Shown: piece after piece, positions 36,600 through 43,603 of the stretch | Numbering within the stretch: the first letter of the stretch is position 1 | Layout of the letters: every line of letters starts with the position of its first letter | Assembly: GCA_050741915.1 (NCBI GenBank) | Contig: JBOGEX010000089.1 | Coordinates: 1 to 64,000 of the forward strand | DNA from: JACCTH01 sp050741915 | GTDB lineage: Bacteria; Actinomycetota; Acidimicrobiia; Spongiisociales; ZC4RG35 | Direction: 5' to 3' | DNA length: 64,000 nt | The notes under the pieces: generated by a model | What the model was told of the DNA's origin: nothing | The model's database searches: none | What the model saw: the letters and a program-made list of their open reading frames with translations, nothing else | Translations under genes and position numbers: made by a program

Positions 36600-37271
36600 T
36601 CAGGAGTCGGACTTTCCCAGATCCGGACGGCGCCTCCTCGTTCTCTCGATCTGCTGCTCGCGACGCCAGTCCGCGATTCGACCATGATCGCCCGAAAGGA
36701 GCACGCCGGGGACTTGCCAGCCTTGGAAGCTCTGCGGTCGCGTGTAGTGAGGTTCTTCGAGGAGGCCATTGCGAAATGACTCGGTTTCCGTCGAGGTGGG
36801 ATTGCCTACGACCCCGGGAAGCAGGCGGATCACACCTTCGACGATTGCGGCTGCCGCGATTTCACCGCCGGCCAGGACGAAGTCGCCAAGCGATATCTCT
36901 TCGTCGACCAAATGCTCGGCAACGCGTTCGTCAATTCCCTCGTAGCGGCCGCAAACGAGAGCCAGATCCGAAAGCCCGGCCAGCCGGTCGAGATGGGATT
37001 GATCGAGCGGCACACCCGCTGGGCCGAGCAAGACCTTGTGCCCGGAAGCAAGCGGGGCGAGAGCCTGGGCGATCGGCTCGACCATCATCACCATGCCCGG
37101 ACCCCCGCCAAAGGGAGCGTCATCGACCTGGCGGTGAATCCCTTTTCCGTAGGGTCGCAGATCGATCAGGTCAACTGAAACAACGCCCGCTTCGAGGGCG
37201 CGGGCGACGATCGAGGTCTGGAGGATCCCGGAGAAGAACCCGGGGAAAAGGGTTATGACAGAGATCCTCAC
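36600..37271 (-). CDS. trmD: tRNA (guanine-N1)-methyltransferase
   Basis: TrmD methylates G37 of tRNAs with S-adenosylmethionine using a trefoil-knot fold. Start GTG 37271 overlaps the upstream stop (GTGA) and gives VRISVITLFPGFF. The motifs LRPYGKGIHRQVDDAPFGGG, LVCGRYEGIDERV, SLGDFVLAGGEIAA and LEEPHYTRPQSFQGW are present. It has 223 residues. A reading open to 37382 extends into the acyl-CoA dehydrogenase gene and is not used. Confidence 0.96.
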   Translation of the reverse strand: MRISVITLFPGFFSGILQTSIVARALEAGVVSVDLIDLRPYGKGIHRQVDDAPFGGGPGMVMMVEPIAQALAPLASGHKVLLGPAGVPLDQSHLDRLAGLSDLALVCGRYEGIDERVAEHLVDEEISLGDFVLAGGEIAAAAIVEGVIRLLPGVVGNPTSTETESFRNGLLEEPHYTRPQSFQGWQVPGVLLSGDHGRIADWRREQQIERTRRRRPDLGKSDS

Positions 37272-38452
37272 CGCAGGTCTTTCGGCAGCCCCAGGATGCG
37301 CTCGGCGATGATGTTGCGCTGGATCTGATCGGTGCCGCCCCCGATCCTCAGGCCGGGCGTTCCCAGGAATGCTTTTTGCCATTCCCCGCCGGAAGGGGCA
37401 TCGCCATTGGCCAACAATCCGTCGGCGCCTAGTAAGTCGAGTGCCTGGTCGAAGAGGTCGGCCAAAAGGATGGTTCCGACCAGTTTGGCGGAGGAACCCT
37501 CCGGGCCGGGGATACGACCCTGGGCCAACGCGGTCGCCATCCGCAGCTGGGTGTAGCCGAGAGCCCTCCCCGCCACGAGAACCTTCAAGAAACGATCGCG
37601 GGTGTGACCGCCGTTGATACCTCGTTCCCGGAGCAGGGTGGTGTAGGCATCGGCCACGGTAGCTCCGACCGAGAGCACAGCCGTGCGCTCGAACATGAAC
37701 GTGGTGATTACGACCCGCCAGCCGTCGCCCACCTCACCGATGCGATCCGAGTCGGGAACTCGAACATCGTTGAGAAAGACTTCGCTGAAGTTGGCCGAAC
37801 CGGTCATCTGGCGAATCGGTCGGGCCTCCACTCCCGGCGAGCGCATGTCGACGACGAAAGCCGAAAGGCCCTGGTGAGCTGGGACGTCGGGGTTGGTGCG
37901 GGCGATACAGAGACCCCAATCGGAAAGGTGGGCGAAGGTGGTCCAGACCTTCTGACCGGAGATGACCCATTCATCTCCGTCCCGCTCGGCCTTGGTGCTA
38001 AGCGAAACGAGATCAGAACCCGAGCCAGGCTCGGAGAAGAGCTGACAACAGACTTTTTCGCCGGAAAGAAGCGGCGGGAGCAGACGTTGTCGCTGCGCTT
38101 CGTTGCCGAGAAGGAGGATGGCGGGTCCGCACCAGCCCAGGCCCACGACCAGGGCATCGTGGGGTACATCGAAGCGAGCTTCCTCGGCCGCGAAGATACC
38201 CGCTTCGACGATGCTGCCCTCCCGGCCACCATATGCGGTCGGCCAGGCAATACCAGCCCACCCGGCGTCGAACTTGCGCTTCTGCAATGCCCGGGCCTCG
38301 AGAAGTCTCTCTTTCTCCTCCTCCGGGCTCCACTCGGCCACGATGGCGGAAGGAGCGATCATCGGGGACTGCGGCCTGCGAGCATTGGCCTCGAGCCAGG
38401 CCAGGGCCTCGGCCCGGAACTGCGCCTCAGAAGGAGAGTCGAACGGCTCCAT
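37268..38452 (-). CDS. Acyl-CoA dehydrogenase family protein
   Basis: This FAD-dependent enzyme introduces a double bond into acyl-CoA, passing electrons to ETF. Start ATG 38452 gives MEPFDSPSEAQFRAEALAWL. Motifs include CCQLFSEPGSGSDLVSLSTK, WVISGQKVWTTFAHLSDWGL, VDMRSPGVEARPI, NDVRVPDSDRIGEVGDGW and a C-terminal LRIGGGTDQIQRNIIAERILGL. Its 394 residues are normal. ETF subunits are encoded at 55174-56875. It is inserted between the rimM and trmD parts of the conserved block and is translationally coupled to trmD. Confidence 0.93.
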   Translation of the reverse strand: MEPFDSPSEAQFRAEALAWLEANARRPQSPMIAPSAIVAEWSPEEEKERLLEARALQKRKFDAGWAGIAWPTAYGGREGSIVEAGIFAAEEARFDVPHDALVVGLGWCGPAILLLGNEAQRQRLLPPLLSGEKVCCQLFSEPGSGSDLVSLSTKAERDGDEWVISGQKVWTTFAHLSDWGLCIARTNPDVPAHQGLSAFVVDMRSPGVEARPIRQMTGSANFSEVFLNDVRVPDSDRIGEVGDGWRVVITTFMFERTAVLSVGATVADAYTTLLRERGINGGHTRDRFLKVLVAGRALGYTQLRMATALAQGRIPGPEGSSAKLVGTILLADLFDQALDLLGADGLLANGDAPSGGEWQKAFLGTPGLRIGGGTDQIQRNIIAERILGLPKDLR

Positions 38453-38477
38453 TCCCAGGAGTATGGCCCTAGGCCAG

Positions 38478-39230
38478 CTAGCTATCGATCCTCGTGACTT
38501 CGATGTCTCCGGAGACGGTACGGGCCCGGAGCCTGGCGACCCGATCGGGGGCGGCGGTGCTCTTCGTCTTCGGCAACCGGACATCGCCCGACAGCGAATC
38601 GATCTCGGCGTCGACCCTGGTCCCGGCGGGGATTCCGATCCGCACGTCACCCGACATCGACTTCAACTCGATGAGCCCGCCCCGACAGCACCCCACTCGT
38701 AGATCACCAGAAGCCGATTTGATCTCGCAACGGCCTTCGATCCGATCGGCGATGATGTCGCCCGAGGCGGTAGAAACACTGAGGTCGCCGTGGATCTGAT
38801 GCACGCGGACGTCGCCGGAGGCAGAACTGACCTCGCAATCGTTGAGGATCTCGTCGATCTTGATGTCGCCAGAGGCGCTTCTCAGTACTGCACCGTCGAC
38901 TTGGCCGAAGTCCAGATCGCCGGATGCGGTTTGAACGTTGGTCCGTCCCAGGTCGACCCGCGAATAGATGTCCAACGAGGCGACACTCGCATCGAGGTGA
39001 GACCCGGGTGGCGTGCTCACGCGAATGTTGACGCTACGCCCGCCGAAGAGCCTCCTTTCCTCTCTTATCAGAATTGTCGACCCGAGTTTCTCGACGATGA
39101 CGTATTCGGCGCCACTGCCGGTGACGGCCACCTCGACATTACCGGCCGCGGCAGGGTGGAGGTCGGCGCGACCGGAAGCCACTCGAATCTCGATCGTTGG
39201 GAGGTCGTCGACATCGAACTCATAAGTCAT
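38478..39230 (-). CDS. DUF4097 beta-strand repeat protein
   Basis: A 250-residue protein built almost only of short beta repeats whose turns read SASGD or SGD: TASGDLDFGQ, SASGDIKIDEI, SASGDVRVHQI, TASGDIIADRI, SASGDLRVG, SMSGDVRIGI, SLSGDVRLP, VSGDIEVTRI. The pattern repeats about every 18-20 residues and predicts a right-handed beta-helix. No signal peptide or TM segment is seen, so it would be cytoplasmic. Its ATG overlaps the stop of the ribbon-helix-helix gene (ATGA). The family has no assigned biochemical function. Confidence 0.85.
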   Translation of the reverse strand: MTYEFDVDDLPTIEIRVASGRADLHPAAAGNVEVAVTGSGAEYVIVEKLGSTILIREERRLFGGRSVNIRVSTPPGSHLDASVASLDIYSRVDLGRTNVQTASGDLDFGQVDGAVLRSASGDIKIDEILNDCEVSSASGDVRVHQIHGDLSVSTASGDIIADRIEGRCEIKSASGDLRVGCCRGGLIELKSMSGDVRIGIPAGTRVDAEIDSLSGDVRLPKTKSTAAPDRVARLRARTVSGDIEVTRIDS

Positions 39231-39670
39231 ATATCGAGGGTTTCGACGATTCGTCGTTTGCCGGCGCGGGGACCATGGGCTTTGCCGGCCAGCGTCTTCA
39301 CCACCCAGGTGTTGACCGAGTCGCCCGATTCGGTGGCCGCTCGCTCGACGATTTCTTTGATGGCGGGAGGAAGGCGGAGGGTGATGCGGGCGTCAAAGTC
39401 GCCTTCGACCGACGTGGCTTTGGCCTCGTCGGCGGTTATACGAATCGTGGGTTCGCCTTCGGCGAGTACCAATTCGACCCGGTAGGCGGGTAACTGGGCA
39501 CGTACTTCATCTGTGGCCTGCGCGGCCAACTCCATGGCCGCCTCTTTGAGCGCTGGGCGCAAGGCGGCGAGTACCGCACCTCCACCGGCTTCAACCGAGG
39601 GATCGGCCACCAAGGCCAACTGGGTCTCGATGGCCGATTCCAGGTTGTGCAGGACTGCGGAGGTCTGCAT
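39227..39670 (-). CDS. Ribbon-helix-helix (HicB-like) regulator
   Basis: The last third of this 147-residue protein, DARITLRLPPAIKEIVERAATESGDSVNTWVVKTLAG, resembles the RHH DNA-binding fold (beta strand with alternating residues, then two helices with a G-D-S turn) of HicB/CopG antitoxins. The first 100 residues are acidic-helical without a known family match. The ATG follows TAAGG by six bases. No HicA-like partner follows; the next gene encodes the DUF4097 protein. It probably represses its own promoter at 39834-39852. Confidence 0.65.
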   Translation of the reverse strand: MQTSAVLHNLESAIETQLALVADPSVEAGGGAVLAALRPALKEAAMELAAQATDEVRAQLPAYRVELVLAEGEPTIRITADEAKATSVEGDFDARITLRLPPAIKEIVERAATESGDSVNTWVVKTLAGKAHGPRAGKRRIVETLDI

Positions 39671-39675
39671 CTGCC

Positions 39676-39783
39676 TTATCGCTTCTCAGACGGACGAACT
39701 TTGGGGTTACGGCTCTCGCCGCGAGGTCCGTACCGTAGGTCCTGGATGGCCTTTACGGTCGACAGATCAAAACTTATCAGCAT
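39676..39783 (-). CDS. Putative 35-residue leader protein upstream of the RHH gene
   Basis: ATG 39783 is preceded by AGAGGAAG with correct spacing and opens a 35-codon frame: MLISFDLSTVKAIQDLRYGP, then RGESRNPKVRPSEKR, ending at TAA 39676-39678. The RHH gene starts 5 bases later, and the RHH ribosome site lies within the last codons of this ORF. That arrangement fits a coupled small gene or a leader peptide. The basic C-terminus is unlike random shadow ORFs here. I do not recognise the sequence. Confidence 0.5.
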   Translation of the reverse strand: MLISFDLSTVKAIQDLRYGPRGESRNPKVRPSEKR

Positions 39784-39833
39784 GTCGCTTCCTCTCTCTA
39801 CTAGCCCCGCTGGTGCCGGAGCGACTTCGTTCT

Positions 39834-39872
39834 TGACATCTGTATGATGTCACATCGCTGTCAGCTTGTCAA
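39834..39872 (-). promoter_or_regulatory. Promoter and 19-bp palindromic operator of the RHH-DUF4097 unit
   Basis: On the minus strand TTGACA (39872-39867), a 17-base spacer and CATCAT (39849-39844) form a plausible promoter reading into the 35-codon ORF. A perfect inverted repeat TGACATC-N5-GATGTCA (39834-39852) covers the -10 region. The overlap is what an autoregulatory RHH repressor operator would look like. Confidence 0.5.
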
Positions 39873-39889
39873 GGGGGTTTCTTGGATTT

Positions 39890-40516
39890 TTAGATGAGCT
39901 TGCGCTCGACCGCCCAGCGAGTCAGTTGGTTGCGATTCGTGAGCTGGAGCTTGCGGAGGACGGAAGAGACGTGGCTCTCAACCGTCTTGATCGAGATGTA
40001 GAGCTCCTCCCCTGACTCCCGATAGGTGTATCCCCGGGCGATGAGTTGGAGAACCTCTCGCTCGCGGTCTGAAAGCAGGTCCAACTCGGGATCGGCCGGC
40101 GGCAGGTCGGCGAAAGCATCGAGGAGAAAGCCGGCCAAACGAGGACTGAACACCGGCTCCCCGGAAGCCACCCGGACAATGGCCCCAGCCAGTTCTTCGG
40201 GGGAGATGTTCTTCGTCACGTAGCCAGCGGCCCCGGCTCTGACCACTCCCACCACGTCCGCCGCCGCGTCGGAGGCGGACAAGGCCAAGAAAGCGACCTC
40301 GGGATGTTTGCGACGAACACCCTCGATCACGAACCGACCTCCGCCGCCCGGAAGATGGACGTCTAGCAAGACAACTTCGGGCACACGTTCGTTGATCAGA
40401 TCCACCGCTGCGCCCACCTCGGATGCCTCGCCGACGATCTCGATGTCGGGACCAAGACCCGCCCGCACCCCGACCCGGAAAAGATCGTGGTCATCGACGA
40501 TGAAGACTCTGATCAA
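39890..40516 (-). CDS. LuxR-family response regulator (NarL type)
   Basis: The receiver domain starts IRVFIVDDHDLFRVGVRAG, with the phosphoacceptor Asp in VVLLDVHLPG at about residue 53 and the conserved Lys in YVTKNISPEE. The C-terminal HTH is LSDREREVLQLIARGYTYRES and KTVESHVSSVLRKLQLTNRNQL. It has 208 residues. The start codon is a TTG that overlaps the kinase stop (TTGA), so the two proteins are coupled and should form a cognate pair. Confidence 0.93.
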   Translation of the reverse strand: MIRVFIVDDHDLFRVGVRAGLGPDIEIVGEASEVGAAVDLINERVPEVVLLDVHLPGGGGRFVIEGVRRKHPEVAFLALSASDAAADVVGVVRAGAAGYVTKNISPEELAGAIVRVASGEPVFSPRLAGFLLDAFADLPPADPELDLLSDREREVLQLIARGYTYRESGEELYISIKTVESHVSSVLRKLQLTNRNQLTRWAVERKLI

Positions 40517-41601
40517 CGTGGTACCTCGAGTCGCAGTTCGGTCCCTTCTCCGGCCGACGCCTTGATCTCCACCCTGCCCCCCACCGCTTCGATTCTGCGC
40601 TCGATGGAATCTCGCAGCCCGGCGCGATCGGCCGGGACCGCGACACGGTCGAAGCCGATGCCGCGATCGCGTACGAACAATTTGATCATATCGGAGGTCA
40701 CTTCGAGAAAAACGTCGACTCGATCACCGCCAGAGTGCTTCAAGGCGTTAAGCACTCCCTCACGCCCTGCGGCAAGGATCGCACGAGCCGAACCCTCGAG
40801 CGGGACGTCTCCCACAGTCACGACTTCGACCGTGCCCCCGTAACCTTCCTCGAGCTCGCTTGCTGCCATCTCGAGGCTCCGAGCCAGACCAGCCAGATCG
40901 CCGTTGGCTGAGCCGTAAAGCCAGCCTCGCAGCTCTTGTTCCTGGCGTCTTGCCAGGCTCGCCACGCGGGTCGCATCTCCAGCTTCTCGTTGCACCAGCG
41001 CCAGGGTTTGGAGAACCGAGTCGTGAAGATGAGCCGCCAATGCTGCCTTTTCTTCGGCCCTGGTTTGCTGCTCCTCGGCGCGGCGGCGAGCGTCATCGGT
41101 CCGATAAATCACGTGAACTGCCCAGCCGACAATGGCCGCCAGCATCCCGTACGTGACCAGGGCCGAAAGCTGAGCCAACGCTTGAGATACGTCGGCAATT
41201 TGAAAGCGCGCCACCGTTACCACCGAAAGCAGGGCGGCAACCATCCAGCCCACCGAGCGTTGGCGAGCAGCAGCCGCCACCACGGCGATCCCAGGGAAGC
41301 CCCCATAGAAGAGATCGGTCGAAGCGGAAACCTCTGGCGCGACAAGGGCGAAGGCGGCCAGCCCGGCATCGCCGGCAGTTATCCACCAGGGATCGGCGGG
41401 GCGAACTTGCAACTGATCGACAATCGCCACCAGGACCCATACCGCCGAAAGCCCGACCAGGGCCCATCCAACTCCCGGTCTCGACATGGCATCGCGGGCG
41501 AGGGCCACTATCACCAGCACCATCATCCAGGCCAGGCCGATGAGCCGAGCGCCGCCGGCAATCCGACGAATGGTAAAGGCGACCGGAGGCCCGAACTGCA
41601 T
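40513..41601 (-). CDS. Sensor histidine kinase (HisKA_3, LiaS/DesK-like)
   Basis: The N-terminal half has about six TM segments without an extracellular domain (e.g. LIGLAWMMVLVIVALA, ALVTYGMLAAIVGWAVHVIY). A coiled linker (RRRAEEQQTRAEEKAAL) precedes the phosphoacceptor His in LAAHLHDSVLQTLALVQRE. The ATPase domain has EGVLNALKHSGG and VRDRGIGFD. Start ATG 41601 gives 362 residues; a longer frame extends antisense through the lipoprotein gene and is rejected. The lipoprotein starts only 60 bases away in the other direction and may belong to the same stimulus. Confidence 0.9.
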   Translation of the reverse strand: MQFGPPVAFTIRRIAGGARLIGLAWMMVLVIVALARDAMSRPGVGWALVGLSAVWVLVAIVDQLQVRPADPWWITAGDAGLAAFALVAPEVSASTDLFYGGFPGIAVVAAAARQRSVGWMVAALLSVVTVARFQIADVSQALAQLSALVTYGMLAAIVGWAVHVIYRTDDARRRAEEQQTRAEEKAALAAHLHDSVLQTLALVQREAGDATRVASLARRQEQELRGWLYGSANGDLAGLARSLEMAASELEEGYGGTVEVVTVGDVPLEGSARAILAAGREGVLNALKHSGGDRVDVFLEVTSDMIKLFVRDRGIGFDRVAVPADRAGLRDSIERRIEAVGGRVEIKASAGEGTELRLEVPR

Positions 41602-41661
41602 TGTGTCTACCAACTCTCGGGGGGTGGAACTCCCTAACGGTACCCTGCGTCTTAGACCGGA

Positions 41662-42549
41662 ATGAGAAAGCTTTTCATGTTCACATTGATTCTGGCGTTG
41701 ACCGCATGTACTCCGGGTGGAGGCACAACGTCCACAGAGCCATCTGCGACCTCCGGACCGATAACCACCACCGCCGAAGCGGCGACGACCACCGGAAGCG
41801 AAGCCCCAACCACCACGGAAGGGGGTGGGGGCTGCGGTGAAGGCGAGGAGTTGACTGATGACGGCGAGGTCGCCAGCGCCGCGGGAACAGCGAGTGATGC
41901 CGAACAGATCGGAGCAATCACTTGGGAAACCACTCCCGATTGCGAGCGCTTCATTATCGACTTTGTGACTGCTCAGGCGGCGCCGGCGACCTCGGCACCG
42001 GCCATGTCCGCCGAATTGCTTCGTTCTGCAGCAGTCCTGCGGGTCTTCCTTGACCTGGAGGCGACGTCGGTCACGGACCAACTAGTGCAATCCGGCCTCG
42101 TCGACCGCGTGTACGTAGCGCGTCGGGCCGACCGAAGCCTCTTTGTCGACTTTCATCTCGCGACTCCGGCAGTCGCACGTGTGAATGTGGCCGAATCGCC
42201 CGCTCAGGTGCTGGTGGAACTCGAACCCGGCGGTAGCGACTACGACGGGCTGGCGGCGTTCGCCCAGAACGTCGTCGTGATCAGCCCGACGACCGGCCCG
42301 GTCGAAGTGCCGACGGAGATTTCGGGCTATTCACGAAACTTCGAAGCCAACACGATCGCCCGGATCACCCAGGAAGGGGCGACCCTCGACGAGGACTTCA
42401 CCACCGCCGCCGACTGGACCGAGACGTGGGGTGAGTACTCGCTGGCCTTGAATCCGGCCGGATCGGGCGCCGCCGAGCTATTCGTCGGCGAGCAATCAGC
42501 TCAAGACGGCTCAGATCGCGGAGTGGTGATCGACATCGAACTCCCCTAG
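41662..42549 (+). CDS. Lipoprotein with AMIN-like and Gmad2 domains
   Basis: The signal peptide KLFMFTLILALTAC ends in a lipobox (LTAC), followed by a Thr/Ser-rich linker up to about residue 50. Residues 75-195 match the actinobacterial AMIN-like pattern (CERFIIDFVTA, RVYVARRADRSLFVDFHL, VLVELEPGGSDYDG). Residues 200-295 resemble a Gmad2 immunoglobulin-like domain (VVVISPTTGPVEVPTEISG, then FEANTIARIT). It should be an exported surface protein, perhaps cell-wall binding. It is divergent from the kinase and its stop shares a CTAG tetramer with the rimM stop. Confidence 0.85.
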   Translation: MRKLFMFTLILALTACTPGGGTTSTEPSATSGPITTTAEAATTTGSEAPTTTEGGGGCGEGEELTDDGEVASAAGTASDAEQIGAITWETTPDCERFIIDFVTAQAAPATSAPAMSAELLRSAAVLRVFLDLEATSVTDQLVQSGLVDRVYVARRADRSLFVDFHLATPAVARVNVAESPAQVLVELEPGGSDYDGLAAFAQNVVVISPTTGPVEVPTEISGYSRNFEANTIARITQEGATLDEDFTTAADWTETWGEYSLALNPAGSGAAELFVGEQSAQDGSDRGVVIDIELP

Positions 42550-43016
42550 TCGAAGAGTCCGGGGATGGGCGCCACGACCAGATAACCATCGTCGAGGTTG
42601 ATCTCGGGGACGAGATCATCGACGAAAGGAACTTCGACGTCGCCTGAGGCGGTGGCAATGACAAGGCGCGCCTGGGGCGTCGAGTCGTCAACGTCGCGCA
42701 CCCGGCCGACTTCGAGCCCACTCCGATCGCGGACTAGGAGGCCGACGAGTTGGTCGGGCCAGAACTCGTCAGCGCCAAGGGATCGCCGGTCGGAGGAGGA
42801 GACGATGAGTTCCTCGCCAACCAGATCCTCGGCACCGTCGCGGTCGGCGATCTCGAGGAAGGAGACCAACCACCCCGTTGCTCCTGGCTTGTTGCTCCGG
42901 ACGTGGAGGGATAGCCCGCTTCTGGTGTAGACAGGGCGACCCTGGGCGAAACGGCCTTCGTAGTCTGTCTCGGGAAGGACGACCACTTCCCCGGAAATCC
43001 CGTGAGCCTTGACCAC
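42546..43016 (-). CDS. rimM: Ribosome maturation factor RimM
   Basis: RimM binds S19 and assists 30S head assembly. Seen are VVKAHGISGEVVVLPETD, RSNKPGATGWLVSFLEIADR, and in the PRC-barrel part WPDQLVGLLVRDRSGLEVGRV and VEVPFVDDLVPEINLDDGYLVV. GTG 43016 gives 156 residues but clips the N-terminal VG(R/T)V strand. In frame upstream are VGT and then CTG 43028 (GGAAG eight bases before) or CTG 43055, overlapping the khpA stop. The real start is therefore probably a CTG. It follows khpA in the ffh-rpsP-khpA-rimM order. Confidence 0.93.
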   Translation of the reverse strand: MVKAHGISGEVVVLPETDYEGRFAQGRPVYTRSGLSLHVRSNKPGATGWLVSFLEIADRDGAEDLVGEELIVSSSDRRSLGADEFWPDQLVGLLVRDRSGLEVGRVRDVDDSTPQARLVIATASGDVEVPFVDDLVPEINLDDGYLVVAPIPGLFD

Positions 43017-43051
43017 GGTTCCTACCAGGACCGGGTCTTCCGACGGTCCGA

Positions 43052-43309
43052 TCAGTCCTCGAATTCGACCGAGGCCGTTATGCCTTCCTCGTCGGCCGCG
43101 GCCTGCGCCACAGTGCGGATCGAGCGAGCGGTACGGCCGCGACGACCGATTACCCGGCCCATGTCACCGGGGCCGGTCCGAACTTCGGCAATGACGTCGT
43201 CAGGACCGGCCTCGATAATCGTCACGTCGACCGCGTTGGGATCGTCGACGATCTGGCCCACGACATAGTCGAGAACCTTCTTGACAATCTCACCCTTGGC
43301 CACGGTCAC
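43052..43309 (-). CDS. khpA: KH-domain RNA-binding protein KhpA
   Basis: This 85-residue single KH-domain protein has the GxxG loop as GRVIGRRGRTARSIRTVAQA preceded by VDVTIIEAGPDDVIAEVRTG. KhpA forms heteromers with KhpB in Gram-positive bacteria and binds many RNAs. The start GTG 43309 overlaps the rpsP stop (GTGA), giving tight coupling with ribosomal protein S16. Confidence 0.94.
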   Translation of the reverse strand: MTVAKGEIVKKVLDYVVGQIVDDPNAVDVTIIEAGPDDVIAEVRTGPGDMGRVIGRRGRTARSIRTVAQAAADEEGITASVEFED

Positions 43310-43599
43310 TCGCCCTCGCCGACGCTGTGAATCTTGTCGGCGGCGACCTCGTAGCGCGACATCGCTCCCGAGATCTCAAGAAGCTTGCGAACTGTCTCGG
43401 TAGGTTGGGCACCCCTTTGCATCCACGCGATCGCCTTGTCGTTGTCGATCTCGACCAGAGAAGGTTCCTGGCGGGGATCGTAACGACCGACCTGGTCTAG
43501 ATAGCGCCCATCGCGGGGCGAGCGACCGTCGATCACCACGACCCGGTAGACGGGCTGCTTGGTCTTTCCGATCCGAATCAGCCGCATCTTTACTGCCAT
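43306..43599 (-). CDS. rpsP: 30S ribosomal protein S16
   Basis: S16 is a 30S assembly protein. MAVKMRLIRIGKTKQPVYRV, VVIDGRSPRDGRYLDQVGRYDP and WMQRGAQPTETVRKLLE give an unambiguous match. It has 97 residues, with a short C-terminal extension (KIHSVGEGE). It starts four bases after the ffh stop. Confidence 0.97.
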   Translation of the reverse strand: MAVKMRLIRIGKTKQPVYRVVVIDGRSPRDGRYLDQVGRYDPRQEPSLVEIDNDKAIAWMQRGAQPTETVRKLLEISGAMSRYEVAADKIHSVGEGE

Positions 43600-43603
43600 C
43601 GTT

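Noticed and set aside
41602..42081. N-terminal extension of the histidine kinase
   Set aside because: The extension runs antisense through the lipoprotein gene and lacks membrane-protein composition; ATG 41601 is the natural start.
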